Positions 5,583-11,239 of a stretch of 11,239 nt of DNA are shown piece by piece. The translations under genes were made by a program, and so were the position numbers. Position 1 is the stretch's first letter. Every line of letters begins with the position of its first letter. The notes under the pieces were generated by a model. The model was not told where the DNA came from, searched no databases, and saw only the letters and a list, made by a program, of their open reading frames with translations. The DNA is from Candidatus Heimdallarchaeota archaeon (GTDB lineage Archaea; Asgardarchaeota; Heimdallarchaeia; JABLTI01), in NCBI GenBank assembly GCA_030671945.1, contig DAOVHJ010000044.1, forward strand, positions 1 through 11,239. Reading direction: 5' to 3'.

Positions 5583-7146
5583 TCTTTCGAACTATTACTA
5601 CAAGTCCGATTGTAAACCCAGCGATAGTAACAACAGCTAAGAATGCATATCCACTTTCAACAGTCGAAGTAAATGTTATGTTTTCAGGTGGAAGAATTAT
5701 AGTTTCAGGTGGAGGAGTTATAAATTGTGGAAAATCGCTAGGATTATTAGGATTTGTACCAAAATCAACTTCGATTTTATCACTGAAGCCGTCATAGTCA
5801 GAATCCTTTACTAAAGGATTTGTACTATGAATTAGAACTTCTTCTCCATCTAGCAAACCATCATCATCGGAATCGTCATCTAGAGGATCGGTGATAAAGG
5901 TGTCACTGCCAGCAACAACCTCCTCTCCATCTAAAATACTATCATCATCGCTGTCGGAATCCAGAGGATCTGTGGTAAAACCATCAATGCCAGCAATGAC
6001 CTCTTCTCCATCGAGAATAGTATCATCATCGGAATCATCATCATATGGGTCGGTAAAATACCAATTTAGTTCTTCATACTCAGTTAGATTATCCCCATCT
6101 GCGTCATATCCAAATCTAACAATTTGGACTCCATTAGACATGCTAGCTACATAGGCATAACATCCAAAGAATGATACATCTCTAGTCTGTCCACCACTAA
6201 AAATTTGCCCAACTTCAATAGGTGAGGTAGGATTACTCACGTTGAATATCTCAAGACCATCATCATCATCAGCAACGAATAGATAATTTCCTGATAAATA
6301 CGTATTATAAGCGGTACCACTACTATCATAGTATTGTCCGATTTCTACCGGGTTGGTTGGATCAGTGACATTGATGACTTCAAAACCATAGTAATCTGCA
6401 ACATAAGCAATATCATCAACAACATGAACACCAAGAGCATATTCTCCATCATCAAATTGACCAATTTCAACAGGAGTGGTGGGGTCAGTTACATTGAAGA
6501 TTTCTAGGCCATCAGTATAGTCTGCTACATAAGCAATATTATCAACAACTTGAACACTGTAAGCATTTCCACCATCATCGAAATTCCCAACTTGTACTGG
6601 ATTGGTGGGATCGGTCACATTGATAATCTCAAGACCATCAAATCGATCTGCAAGGTAAACATAGGAACCTTTGACGAAAATACCCCCCCAATATTCACCA
6701 CCATTATCGAGCTGTCCAATTTGTACTGGATTAGTGGGATCACTGATATTAATGATTAAAAGACCATCATATCGATCTGCAACGTAAGCATAAGAACCAA
6801 CGATAAATGGTTTATAAGCCGTACTACTATCATTGACCTGTCCTAATTGAAAAGGACTCGTTGGGTCGCTTATATTAATAATTTCAAGACCATCACTAAC
6901 ATCTGCTACATAAAGATATGATCCATCAAGAAAGACACCTCTGCCCATTCCCCCATCATAGAAGTTTCCAACTTCTTCTAGGATGAATTGTGGTGAAGCT
7001 TGAGGTGTAAACTCCGATGATAAATTATTATCATCAGTAGTTGATAAAACGTTTCTTGTCAAGGTTATTCTCCCAGTTAAAGAACTGGAACAAATAGAGA
7101 CTACAAGCAAACATACGCAAATTATGGTAGGATATTTAATTCTCAT
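5572..7146 (-). CDS. surface-anchored LVIVP-repeat propeller with calcium-binding repeats (second gene of pair)
   Basis: The 524-residue protein is predicted to be displayed on the cell surface. A signal peptide spans about 1-23. Seven LVIVP-type repeats of about 42 residues fill 56-346, each with a core like SYAYVAD..DGLEIINVTDPTNP and a turn like FDDGG; seven units suit a closed beta-propeller. Five aspartate-rich repeats (348-476, for example DSDDDGLLDGEE) resemble thrombospondin type 3 calcium sites and should make a rigid Ca-loaded rod. A proline/threonine stalk (477-497), a membrane helix (about 499-519) and the tail RKRRK end the protein, an exosortase/archaeosortase-like or simple tail-anchor layout. 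Six blades carry an N-x-S/T sequon. The ATG overlaps the stop of the upstream paralog as ATGA. The role is probably adhesion or binding; the ligand is unknown. Confidence 0.9.
   Translation of the reverse strand: MRIKYPTIICVCLLVVSICSSSLTGRITLTRNVLSTTDDNNLSSEFTPQASPQFILEEVGNFYDGGMGRGVFLDGSYLYVADVSDGLEIINISDPTSPFQLGQVNDSSTAYKPFIVGSYAYVADRYDGLLIINISDPTNPVQIGQLDNGGEYWGGIFVKGSYVYLADRFDGLEIINVTDPTNPVQVGNFDDGGNAYSVQVVDNIAYVADYTDGLEIFNVTDPTTPVEIGQFDDGEYALGVHVVDDIAYVADYYGFEVINVTDPTNPVEIGQYYDSSGTAYNTYLSGNYLFVADDDDGLEIFNVSNPTSPIEVGQIFSGGQTRDVSFFGCYAYVASMSNGVQIVRFGYDADGDNLTEYEELNWYFTDPYDDDSDDDTILDGEEVIAGIDGFTTDPLDSDSDDDSILDGEEVVAGSDTFITDPLDDDSDDDGLLDGEEVLIHSTNPLVKDSDYDGFSDKIEVDFGTNPNNPSDFPQFITPPPETIILPPENITFTSTVESGYAFLAVVTIAGFTIGLVVIVRKRRK
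5719..6105 (-). repeat. five aspartate-rich calcium-binding repeats (second surface gene)
   Basis: Coding repeats with the pattern D-x-D-x-D-x-x-x-D/x-x-E-E are spaced 23-28 residues apart (residues 348-476). Units 2 and 3 are nearly the same (EEVIAGIDGF and EEVVAGSDTF), which points to recent internal duplication in this copy. Unit 3 of the paralog is different (EEINTHNTDPND). Confidence 0.8.
6109..6981 (-). repeat. seven tandem LVIVP repeats, about 126 bp each (second surface gene)
   Basis: The blades centre on YLYVAD, YAYVAD, YVYLAD, IAYVAD, IAYVAD, YLFVAD and YAYVAS. The repeats are clear in both DNA and protein. Blade 5 has lost the DGLEI signature (YYGFEVIN), as has blade 5 of the paralog. 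The repeats also create long spurious frames on the opposite strand. Confidence 0.85.
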
Positions 7147-8708
7147 TTAACAACAATCCTCCTTCTCTTTCGAATTACTACAAAAAGACAGATTGTAAAC
7201 CCAGTGATAGAAAGAACAGCTAGGTATGCGTATCCACCTTCTGCAGTTGTTGTTACTGTTATATTTTCTGGTGGAGGCGTGATTGTAACAGGTGGGGGAG
7301 TTACTATTTGTGGATAATCAGTAGGATTATTGGGATCTGTACCTAAATCAGCTTCGATTTTATCACTATACCCATCATTGTCAGAATCTCTTACAAAAGG
7401 ATCAGTATTATAAATTTGAATTTCTTCTCCATCTAACAGACCATCATCATCACAATCAGCATCATTTGGATCGGTATTATGAGTATTTATTTCTTCAAAA
7501 TCGCTTAAACTATCATCATCACTATCGGAATCTAGAGGATCTGTGGTAAAACCATCAATGCCAGCAATGACCTCCTCTCCATCGAGAATAGTATCATCAT
7601 CAGTGTCATCATCATATGGGTCAGTAAAATACCAATTTATTTCCTCAAAATCCGTTAAATTGTCCCCATCTGCATCATAACCAACTCTAGCTATATTGAG
7701 ACCATCATAATAATCAGCTATATATGCATATGAGCCATTCATAGCAACATCACGAGCACCCCCACCATCAAAAGCTTCTCCAATTTCAACAGGAGTAGTT
7801 GGATTGCTTACATTTAAGATTTCAAGGCCATCGGGACCATCAGCAACAAAAAGACAATTGTCTAATACAAATGAAGAGTGAGCTCCTCCACCATCAAAGT
7901 ACCGTTCAATTTCAACTGGATTGGTCGGATCACTGACATTGAGGATTGCAAAATTATAAACATCTGCAACATAAGCAATATCATCAACAACATGAACACC
8001 AAAAGCATATTCTACATCCTCGAACTCACCAATTTGGACAGGACTAGTTGGATCTGTCACATTGAAAATCTCAAGCTTACCATAATCAGCGACATAGGCA
8101 AGTTTTCCCAGTACGAAGACACCTTCAGCAAGTCCTCCATCATCATACTGCCCAATTTGAACAGGATTAGTAGGGTCTGTTATATTGACAATTTCAAGAC
8201 CATCAGTATAGTCTGCTACAAAAGCATAATTATCTTTCACAAAAACATCATGAGCAGAGCCACCATCATCAAACTGCCCGATTTGGACAGGATTTGTGGG
8301 GTCAGTCACATTGATGATCTCTAGGCCATCATCTTCGTCAGCAACATAAGCATAGGAACCCCTGACATATACATCATAAGCAATTCCACCATCATCAAAC
8401 TGCCCGACTTCTACAGGATTGGTCGGATCAGTTATATCGATAATTTCAAGACCATCCTCTGAATCTGCAACATAGGCATAAGAACCACTAATGAATACTC
8501 CTCTAGCATTTCCACCATCATCGAAATGCCCGAGCTCTTCAATTATGAATTGTGGTGTTGCTTGAGGAACAAATTCCGTTGGTAAATTATTATCATTCGT
8601 AGTTGATAGTACATTTTTTACTAAGGTCAGTCTCCCGTTCGATGTACAAGAAGATGCTGAAACTACTAACAAGCCTACGGTAAATAATGTGAATAAATTT
8701 ATTTTCAT
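7143..8708 (-). CDS. surface-anchored LVIVP-repeat propeller with calcium-binding repeats (first gene of pair)
   Basis: The 521 residues have the same layout as the downstream paralog. A signal peptide covers about 1-21 (LFTLFTVGLLVVSASSC). A seven-bladed LVIVP propeller fills 56-343 and five Asp-rich calcium repeats fill 345-468. The stalk is rich in proline and threonine (469-490), the membrane helix lies at about 492-512, and the tail is RKRRRIVVK. The signal peptide may end with a cysteine (ASSC), but this is a poor lipobox. Blades 2-6 carry N-[VI]-[ST] sequons. The ATG has GAGGGGAAG 8 bases upstream. The stop shares ATGA with the next gene, so the two are made together, probably as partners or as alternative versions of one surface molecule. 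LVIVP proteins are widespread in archaea and some bacteria; no enzymatic residues are apparent. Confidence 0.9.
   Translation of the reverse strand: MKINLFTLFTVGLLVVSASSCTSNGRLTLVKNVLSTTNDNNLPTEFVPQATPQFIIEELGHFDDGGNARGVFISGSYAYVADSEDGLEIIDITDPTNPVEVGQFDDGGIAYDVYVRGSYAYVADEDDGLEIINVTDPTNPVQIGQFDDGGSAHDVFVKDNYAFVADYTDGLEIVNITDPTNPVQIGQYDDGGLAEGVFVLGKLAYVADYGKLEIFNVTDPTSPVQIGEFEDVEYAFGVHVVDDIAYVADVYNFAILNVSDPTNPVEIERYFDGGGAHSSFVLDNCLFVADGPDGLEILNVSNPTTPVEIGEAFDGGGARDVAMNGSYAYIADYYDGLNIARVGYDADGDNLTDFEEINWYFTDPYDDDTDDDTILDGEEVIAGIDGFTTDPLDSDSDDDSLSDFEEINTHNTDPNDADCDDDGLLDGEEIQIYNTDPFVRDSDNDGYSDKIEADLGTDPNNPTDYPQIVTPPPVTITPPPENITVTTTAEGGYAYLAVLSITGFTICLFVVIRKRRRIVVK
7158..7164 (-). promoter_or_regulatory. 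Shine-Dalgarno site for the second surface gene
   Basis: On the minus strand AAGGAGG lies within the last codons of the first surface gene, 11 bases before the overlapping ATGA. It supports direct reinitiation and the assigned ATG start at 7146. Confidence 0.7.
7305..7676 (-). repeat. five aspartate-rich calcium-binding repeats (first surface gene)
   Basis: The units begin DADGDNLTDFEE, DTDDDTILDGEE, DSDDDSLSDFEE, DCDDDGLLDGEE and DSDNDGYSDKIE. The part at 7525-7639 is far more alike to the paralog than its flanks are. Aspartate is coded almost only by GAT, so the DNA shows repeated ATC/GAT triplets. Confidence 0.8.
7680..8543 (-). repeat. seven tandem LVIVP repeats, about 126 bp each (first surface gene)
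   Basis: The blades centre on YAYVAD, YAYVAD, YAFVAD, LAYVAD, IAYVAD, CLFVAD and YAYIAD at 41-42 residue spacing. Blades 4 and 5 have lost the DG of DGLEI. The matching blade order with the paralog shows that the whole gene was duplicated after the array had formed. Confidence 0.85.
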
Positions 8709-8716
8709 CTAAATAA

Positions 8717-8752
8717 CTTCCCCTCATTCCTAAATGAGACAAAATAAATAAG
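8717..8752 (-). promoter_or_regulatory. promoter and ribosome site of the surface-protein operon
   Basis: On the minus strand a TATA-like TTATTTATTTT lies near 8742-8752, and GAGGGGAAG at 8717-8725 lies 8 bases before the ATG. The implied leader is short. A 6-base inverted repeat, CTCATT/AATGAG at 8723-8738, overlaps the ribosome site and could mask it. Confidence 0.4.
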
Positions 8753-9024
8753 AAAAAAGACTTTAAGTAGTTTTTCACTGAAAAAACAAGTAAATCTTGA
8801 TAGAAAAAAATTCAGTTCGATACAAAATCGATTGCCAAATAGATGGAAAAGTGGAAAGTAAAACTGAGTTCTTGAACTTTCGGTTTCCTTTTCATGTTTA
8901 TCAGTTTGAGCAAATTTAGGTAGTCTTGTAGAATGTAGCCTTTAATCAATCATTGTAACAATAATCTAAGTCAAGGCATTCAATGATAGCATCTTCATGA
9001 TCCTCAAAGTGCCAAAAATTTTTC
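8753..9024. other. intergenic spacer between the surface operon and the duplicated block
   Basis: I see no supported gene here. The stretch is AT-rich with weak hairpins (for example TCGAT/ATCGA at 8817-8831). A 27-codon minus frame starting with GTG at 9029 has acidic, coding-like residues but no ribosome site and no recognisable relatives. Confidence 0.5.
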
Positions 9025-9078
9025 TGCACCCTATAAATCTATATTTCAGTAAATAAACACTCAGTTTGTTTATCAAAA
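9025..9078 (+). repeat. left part of the split duplicated block
   Basis: This part matches 5376-5429 at about 49 of 54 positions with no gaps. It carries a cleaner TATA box (CCCTATAAATCTATATTT) than the other copy. Similarity stops at TCAAAA, where the acetyltransferase segment begins. The part now stands as an orphan promoter that would read into the 3' end of the acetyltransferase gene on the opposite strand. Confidence 0.8.
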
Positions 9079-9091
9079 GTGAGAAATTACT

Positions 9092-9100
9092 AAAAAAAAA
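9092..9100 (-). terminator. T-tract 3' of the acetyltransferase gene
   Basis: On the minus strand a run of nine T lies 10-18 bases after the TAG stop of the acetyltransferase gene. This is a typical archaeal termination signal. Confidence 0.55.
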
Positions 9101-9109
9101 TTAAGTGCT

Positions 9110-10153
9110 CTAAATTAGCTCCCATTCATCTCTTTTTAACTCATAGAAAATCTTCTTACCAACGACTTTATGTTTCAGTTTCTCATTTATTCTAATCATA
9201 TGTTCATTGCTACCAGCATTTCCTGTATACCAATATTTTGCATTTAATTCCACCAGTATTTTCTCTAAAACTTTGTATTTAAGAGTCAAACCAAATCCCT
9301 TTCCTCGATGTTCACGAACAACACCTGTATCATCTTGTTCAACTAGACTAGGTCGATACTTATTGTATAGGACTCTTGTATGACCTACTGGTTCATTAGT
9401 TTCTTTAACTGCAATAGCATAACCAAAATTCCTATCACCTTTTTGTAGGTTATATTCAACCAAAGATTGATAACGATCAGGTGTAATTACATCTTCCCCA
9501 AAGGACATTTCCTCTCGAGGCATATCATTCCAGATACGCTCAATCATCCTGACATATTTCTCTTCATCAAATTTATTGGAATAATCAAGACTCTCAAGTT
9601 CAACAATTTTATAACCCAAGTCTGAAATTCTTTGTTTCTCTTTGATATTTATAGCTTTTATTTCATCAATGTTGAACTCACTTAAATCAGCAGCTCTATA
9701 TAATTCCTCAAAACAACTTTCTTTTTGGAATTTTTGCAGAAATAATTCACCAACTGATTCCCCCAGAGCAGATGTTACTAGAATCTTGATTTGAGGAGGG
9801 ATAACAGAAAACAGTTTTCGCATTATTTCAGTTCCATAACCTTTTCTTCTTTCTTCAGGGACTACATAAATCTGATAGGATCCATGATCAAGATTATCAT
9901 ATTTGATATTCCAAAATGCATGTCCAAAACCAATAGGTTCTTTGGATTTGTTGAATCCGTAAACAGAGATAGCTTCTCTCTCAAGTGGTCTTGGTGTTTT
10001 CCAGTAGTTTCTATAAAATTCTATTGAGTGTGGTTCGAATGGTGATCGTTCTGAATCGAAATTTCTAATCATACCAATAATTGTATCTTGATACTTTTCT
10101 GGTATATCCTTTCTATCACCAACAATGAAAGTTAGAGAATTCAAATTAATCAA
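9110..10153 (-). CDS. tandem-domain GNAT family N-acetyltransferase
   Basis: The 347 residues hold two GNAT folds. The N-terminal domain (about 5-155) has the acetyl-CoA loop V98-x4-RRKGYG (102-107) after strand YQIYVV. The C-terminal domain (about 180-345) has the loop TGVVREHRGKGFG (276-288) followed by the NAGSNEHMIRINEKL stretch (312-325), the usual late motif in which asparagine and methionine line the CoA site. Both loops look intact, so either domain may bind CoA, although in tandem GNATs one is often structural. The acceptor is unknown: antibiotic, amino acid or protein amine. The start is TTG, directly preceded in frame by a TGA, so no earlier start exists; no ribosome site is seen, and a TATA-like TTTTTTATTA about 28-37 bases upstream suggests a leaderless mRNA. 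The gene splits the duplicated hydrolase block. Confidence 0.87.
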   Translation of the reverse strand: MINLNSLTFIVGDRKDIPEKYQDTIIGMIRNFDSERSPFEPHSIEFYRNYWKTPRPLEREAISVYGFNKSKEPIGFGHAFWNIKYDNLDHGSYQIYVVPEERRKGYGTEIMRKLFSVIPPQIKILVTSALGESVGELFLQKFQKESCFEELYRAADLSEFNIDEIKAINIKEKQRISDLGYKIVELESLDYSNKFDEEKYVRMIERIWNDMPREEMSFGEDVITPDRYQSLVEYNLQKGDRNFGYAIAVKETNEPVGHTRVLYNKYRPSLVEQDDTGVVREHRGKGFGLTLKYKVLEKILVELNAKYWYTGNAGSNEHMIRINEKLKHKVVGKKIFYELKRDEWELI

Positions 10154-10180
10154 TCAATCCAATGTGAAAGAAAATTGGAT

Positions 10181-10205
10181 TAATAAAAAATTACCTATTA
10201 ATAAA
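10181..10205. promoter_or_regulatory. divergent promoter region of acetyltransferase and hydrolase
   Basis: On the minus strand TTTTTTATTA (10181-10190) suits a leaderless start of the acetyltransferase at 10153. On the plus strand ATTAATAAAAATC (about 10196-10205) could drive the hydrolase with a leader of about 60 bases that includes the conserved block. Both are AT-rich weak matches. Confidence 0.35.
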
Positions 10206-10230
10206 AATCAAACATAAAAAAATGACTGCC

Positions 10231-10310
10231 CAAAAAAGTAAAAAGGAAAAAGTAGATAGAATTCTTAGTTCAAAAAGGTGCAAAATATGAAAATAAACTG
10301 GATAGGTCAC
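10231..10310 (+). repeat. right part of the split duplicated block
   Basis: This part matches 5425-5504 at about 75 of 80 positions with no gaps; the five differences cluster in the 16 bases before the ATG. It contains the leader, the ribosome site AGGTG (10276-10280) and the first eight hydrolase codons. The upstream border at C-AAAAAAGT is where similarity to the other copy begins abruptly. Confidence 0.85.
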
Positions 10311-10949
10311 TCTGCAATATTAATAGAGGATCAAGGAAAAACCATATTGATAGATCCCTGGATAACAGGGAACCCTGTAGCAAAAATAAAAGTAGAGGAT
10401 ATTAAGAAAGCAGATGTGGTATTTGTAAGTCACGGTCACGGTGATCATGGCTTTGATGATGCTGTTCTCATCTGTAAGAACACTGGAGCCACTTTTGTCA
10501 GTATTTTTGAGCTTGCGAATGAAGCCAAAGGTAAAGGTGTTGAAAAAGTCATTGGAGGAAATGTTGGTGGTACCGCTAAAGCTTCTGATATCGAATTTGT
10601 CTTTACTACAGCCACTCACAGCACAACGGTAGGTGTTGCGATTGGTTTTGTTATTAAGCTTCCTTCTTTCACAATCTTCCATCCCGGTGATACTGGACTT
10701 TTCATGGATATGAAATTATTAGGTGAATTATACGATATTGATTTAGCTTTTCTTCCGATTGGTTCCTTGTATACCATGGGTCCCTTAGAAGCTGCTAAGG
10801 CTCTTGAGCTTCTTAATTGTCCAAAAGTCGTTCCTATTCATTACAAAACTTTTCCTGTTTTAGTTCAAGATGCTGAAGAATTCAAGAAAATTGCAGGTCC
10901 AATGGTGGACGTTATTGCTCTTGAACCTGGTGAAGAAAAAGAAATCTAA
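10287..10949 (+). CDS. UPF0173-type metal-dependent hydrolase, metallo-beta-lactamase fold
   Basis: From the ATG at 10287 the protein has 220 residues, a usual length for the UPF0173 (YtkL-like) branch of the metallo-beta-lactamase superfamily. The opening MKINWIGHSAILIE and LIDPW are typical. The metal ligands are all present: HGHGDH (His49, His51, Asp53, His54), His111 (THST), Asp135 (HPGDTG) and His185 (PIHY). It should bind two metal ions, commonly zinc or manganese, in the cytoplasm and hydrolyse a phosphoester, lactone or similar bond; the physiological substrate of this family is unknown. I chose the ATG over an in-frame GTG at 10278 because AGGTG (10276-10280) is at ribosome-site distance from the ATG and overlaps the GTG. 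A truncated paralog lies at 5481. Confidence 0.92.
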   Translation: MKINWIGHSAILIEDQGKTILIDPWITGNPVAKIKVEDIKKADVVFVSHGHGDHGFDDAVLICKNTGATFVSIFELANEAKGKGVEKVIGGNVGGTAKASDIEFVFTTATHSTTVGVAIGFVIKLPSFTIFHPGDTGLFMDMKLLGELYDIDLAFLPIGSLYTMGPLEAAKALELLNCPKVVPIHYKTFPVLVQDAEEFKKIAGPMVDVIALEPGEEKEI

Positions 10950-10985
10950 TCAATTTCGCTTTCTTCCTTCCTTCTTCTTTTCTTT
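10950..10985 (+). terminator. pyrimidine-rich terminator between convergent genes
   Basis: The 34-base gap between the hydrolase stop and the stop of the zinc-ribbon gene is almost all C and T on the plus strand, with short T runs. It is a plausible terminator for the hydrolase only. The minus strand is purine-rich here and offers no T-tract to the convergent gene. Confidence 0.45.
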
Positions 10986-11172
10986 AGTGTCCAGCAAACC
11001 CAATTATATGTCCACATTCTATACAATAAGCAATAGCAAATGGTGTTCGTAATAATACTCTGCCAATTTTCGGGTCTTCTTTTCCCTTTCTTAAGTTTTC
11101 TTCACTCACGATGTATTTGTATGTAAACTCGTTTCCCCCGCATTCTGGGCATTTTGGTTCTGCAATTTTCAT
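10984..11172 (-). CDS. small zinc-ribbon protein with two CxxC knuckles
   Basis: This 62-residue protein has CPECGG at 8-13 and CIECGH at 50-55, a four-cysteine set that would hold one zinc ion and form a zinc ribbon. A charged middle section (EENLRKGKEDPK) lies between the knuckles. There is no other domain. Such proteins in archaea act as nucleic-acid or protein-binding adaptors, but this one has no clear family to me, so the role is open. Translation is well supported: AGGTGA (11177-11182 read on the minus strand) lies 4 bases before the ATG, a strong archaeal ribosome site. The gene converges with the hydrolase. Its upstream region to the window end is T-rich on the plus strand with no further gene. 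Confidence 0.82.
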   Translation of the reverse strand: MKIAEPKCPECGGNEFTYKYIVSEENLRKGKEDPKIGRVLLRTPFAIAYCIECGHIIGFAGH

Positions 11173-11239
11173 TTCGTCACCTACTGTTTTTCTTACTATA
11201 CTTTCTCTTATCTTTCATTTTATTTTTCCTATCTCTACA

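Noticed and set aside
7878..8324. 148-codon plus-strand frame within the first surface gene (and the similar ones at 5534-5797, 5891-6154 and 6550-6759)
   Set aside because: These frames arise because the antisense of the repeated, GAT-rich surface genes lacks stops. Their peptides are isoleucine- and serine-rich repeats with no ribosome site or known motif.
5572..8708. Imperfect DNA repeats as a possible CRISPR array
   Set aside because: The repeats are about 126 bp, in frame, and encode LVIVP blades and calcium repeats. There are no spacers of constant length and no cas genes.
8717..8738. Inverted repeat CTCATT/AATGAG as a riboswitch before the surface operon
   Set aside because: The stem is only 6 bases and the leader is too short for a sensing domain. 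At most it could mask the ribosome site.
8946..9029. 27-codon minus-strand frame starting GTG with an acidic, coding-like peptide (FWHFEDHEDAIIECLDLDYC)
   Set aside because: The frame is short and has no ribosome site, its start lies inside the duplicated block, and the other copy of the block has no equivalent. It may be the tail of a lost gene, but I cannot support it.
10320..10682. 120-codon minus-strand frame opposite the hydrolase
   Set aside because: The plus-strand frame contains a complete set of metallo-beta-lactamase motifs. The antisense peptide has no recognisable features.

Overview
The window reads as a piece of an AT-rich archaeal chromosome. The signs are TATA-type promoter elements instead of -35/-10 pairs, GGAGG or GGTGA ribosome binding sites beside TTG starts, T-tract gene ends, an ArsR-like winged-helix regulator, and secreted LVIVP-propeller proteins that end in a single membrane helix plus a basic tail. 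This surface architecture and gene mix are common in Asgard archaea, but that placement is inference; no rRNA or other marker gene is present.

Layout. A winged-helix regulator (106-744, minus) faces an intergenic region of about 530 bases. That region holds a perfect TATA palindrome followed by a structured, less AT-rich island (about 982-1165), a candidate small RNA or leader. Next comes a two-gene plus-strand operon: a secreted or membrane-anchored penicillin-acylase-family Ntn amidohydrolase (1277-3874, TTG start) and a small four-helix membrane protein (3876-4322), closed by a hairpin and T-tract terminator. A stand-alone TPR protein of seven exact 34-residue repeats follows (4413-5186).

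A two-gene minus-strand operon covers 8708-5572. It encodes two paralogous cell-surface proteins, each with a signal peptide, a seven-bladed LVIVP propeller, five aspartate-rich calcium-binding repeats, a proline/threonine stalk, a membrane helix and a basic tail. The genes overlap by ATGA. The remaining genes are a tandem GNAT acetyltransferase (10153-9110, minus), a UPF0173-like metallo-beta-lactamase-fold hydrolase (10287-10949, plus) and a small two-CxxC zinc-ribbon protein (11172-10984, minus).

The most unusual feature is rearrangement scarring around the surface-protein operon. A block of about 130 bp that ends in the first codons of the hydrolase is intact at 5376-5504, where it leads into a truncated 18-codon hydrolase remnant. 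The same block is split at its second location: the left part is at 9025-9078, the right part at 10231-10310, and the acetyltransferase gene lies between them. The junctions can be placed almost to the base. This points to duplication of the hydrolase locus followed by insertion (or reciprocal loss) of the acetyltransferase cassette, and to destruction of one hydrolase copy next to the surface-protein genes.

I see no CRISPR array, insertion sequence, tRNA or rRNA. The genes do not obviously form one pathway. The common theme is the cell surface: acylase, membrane partner and two surface propellers.
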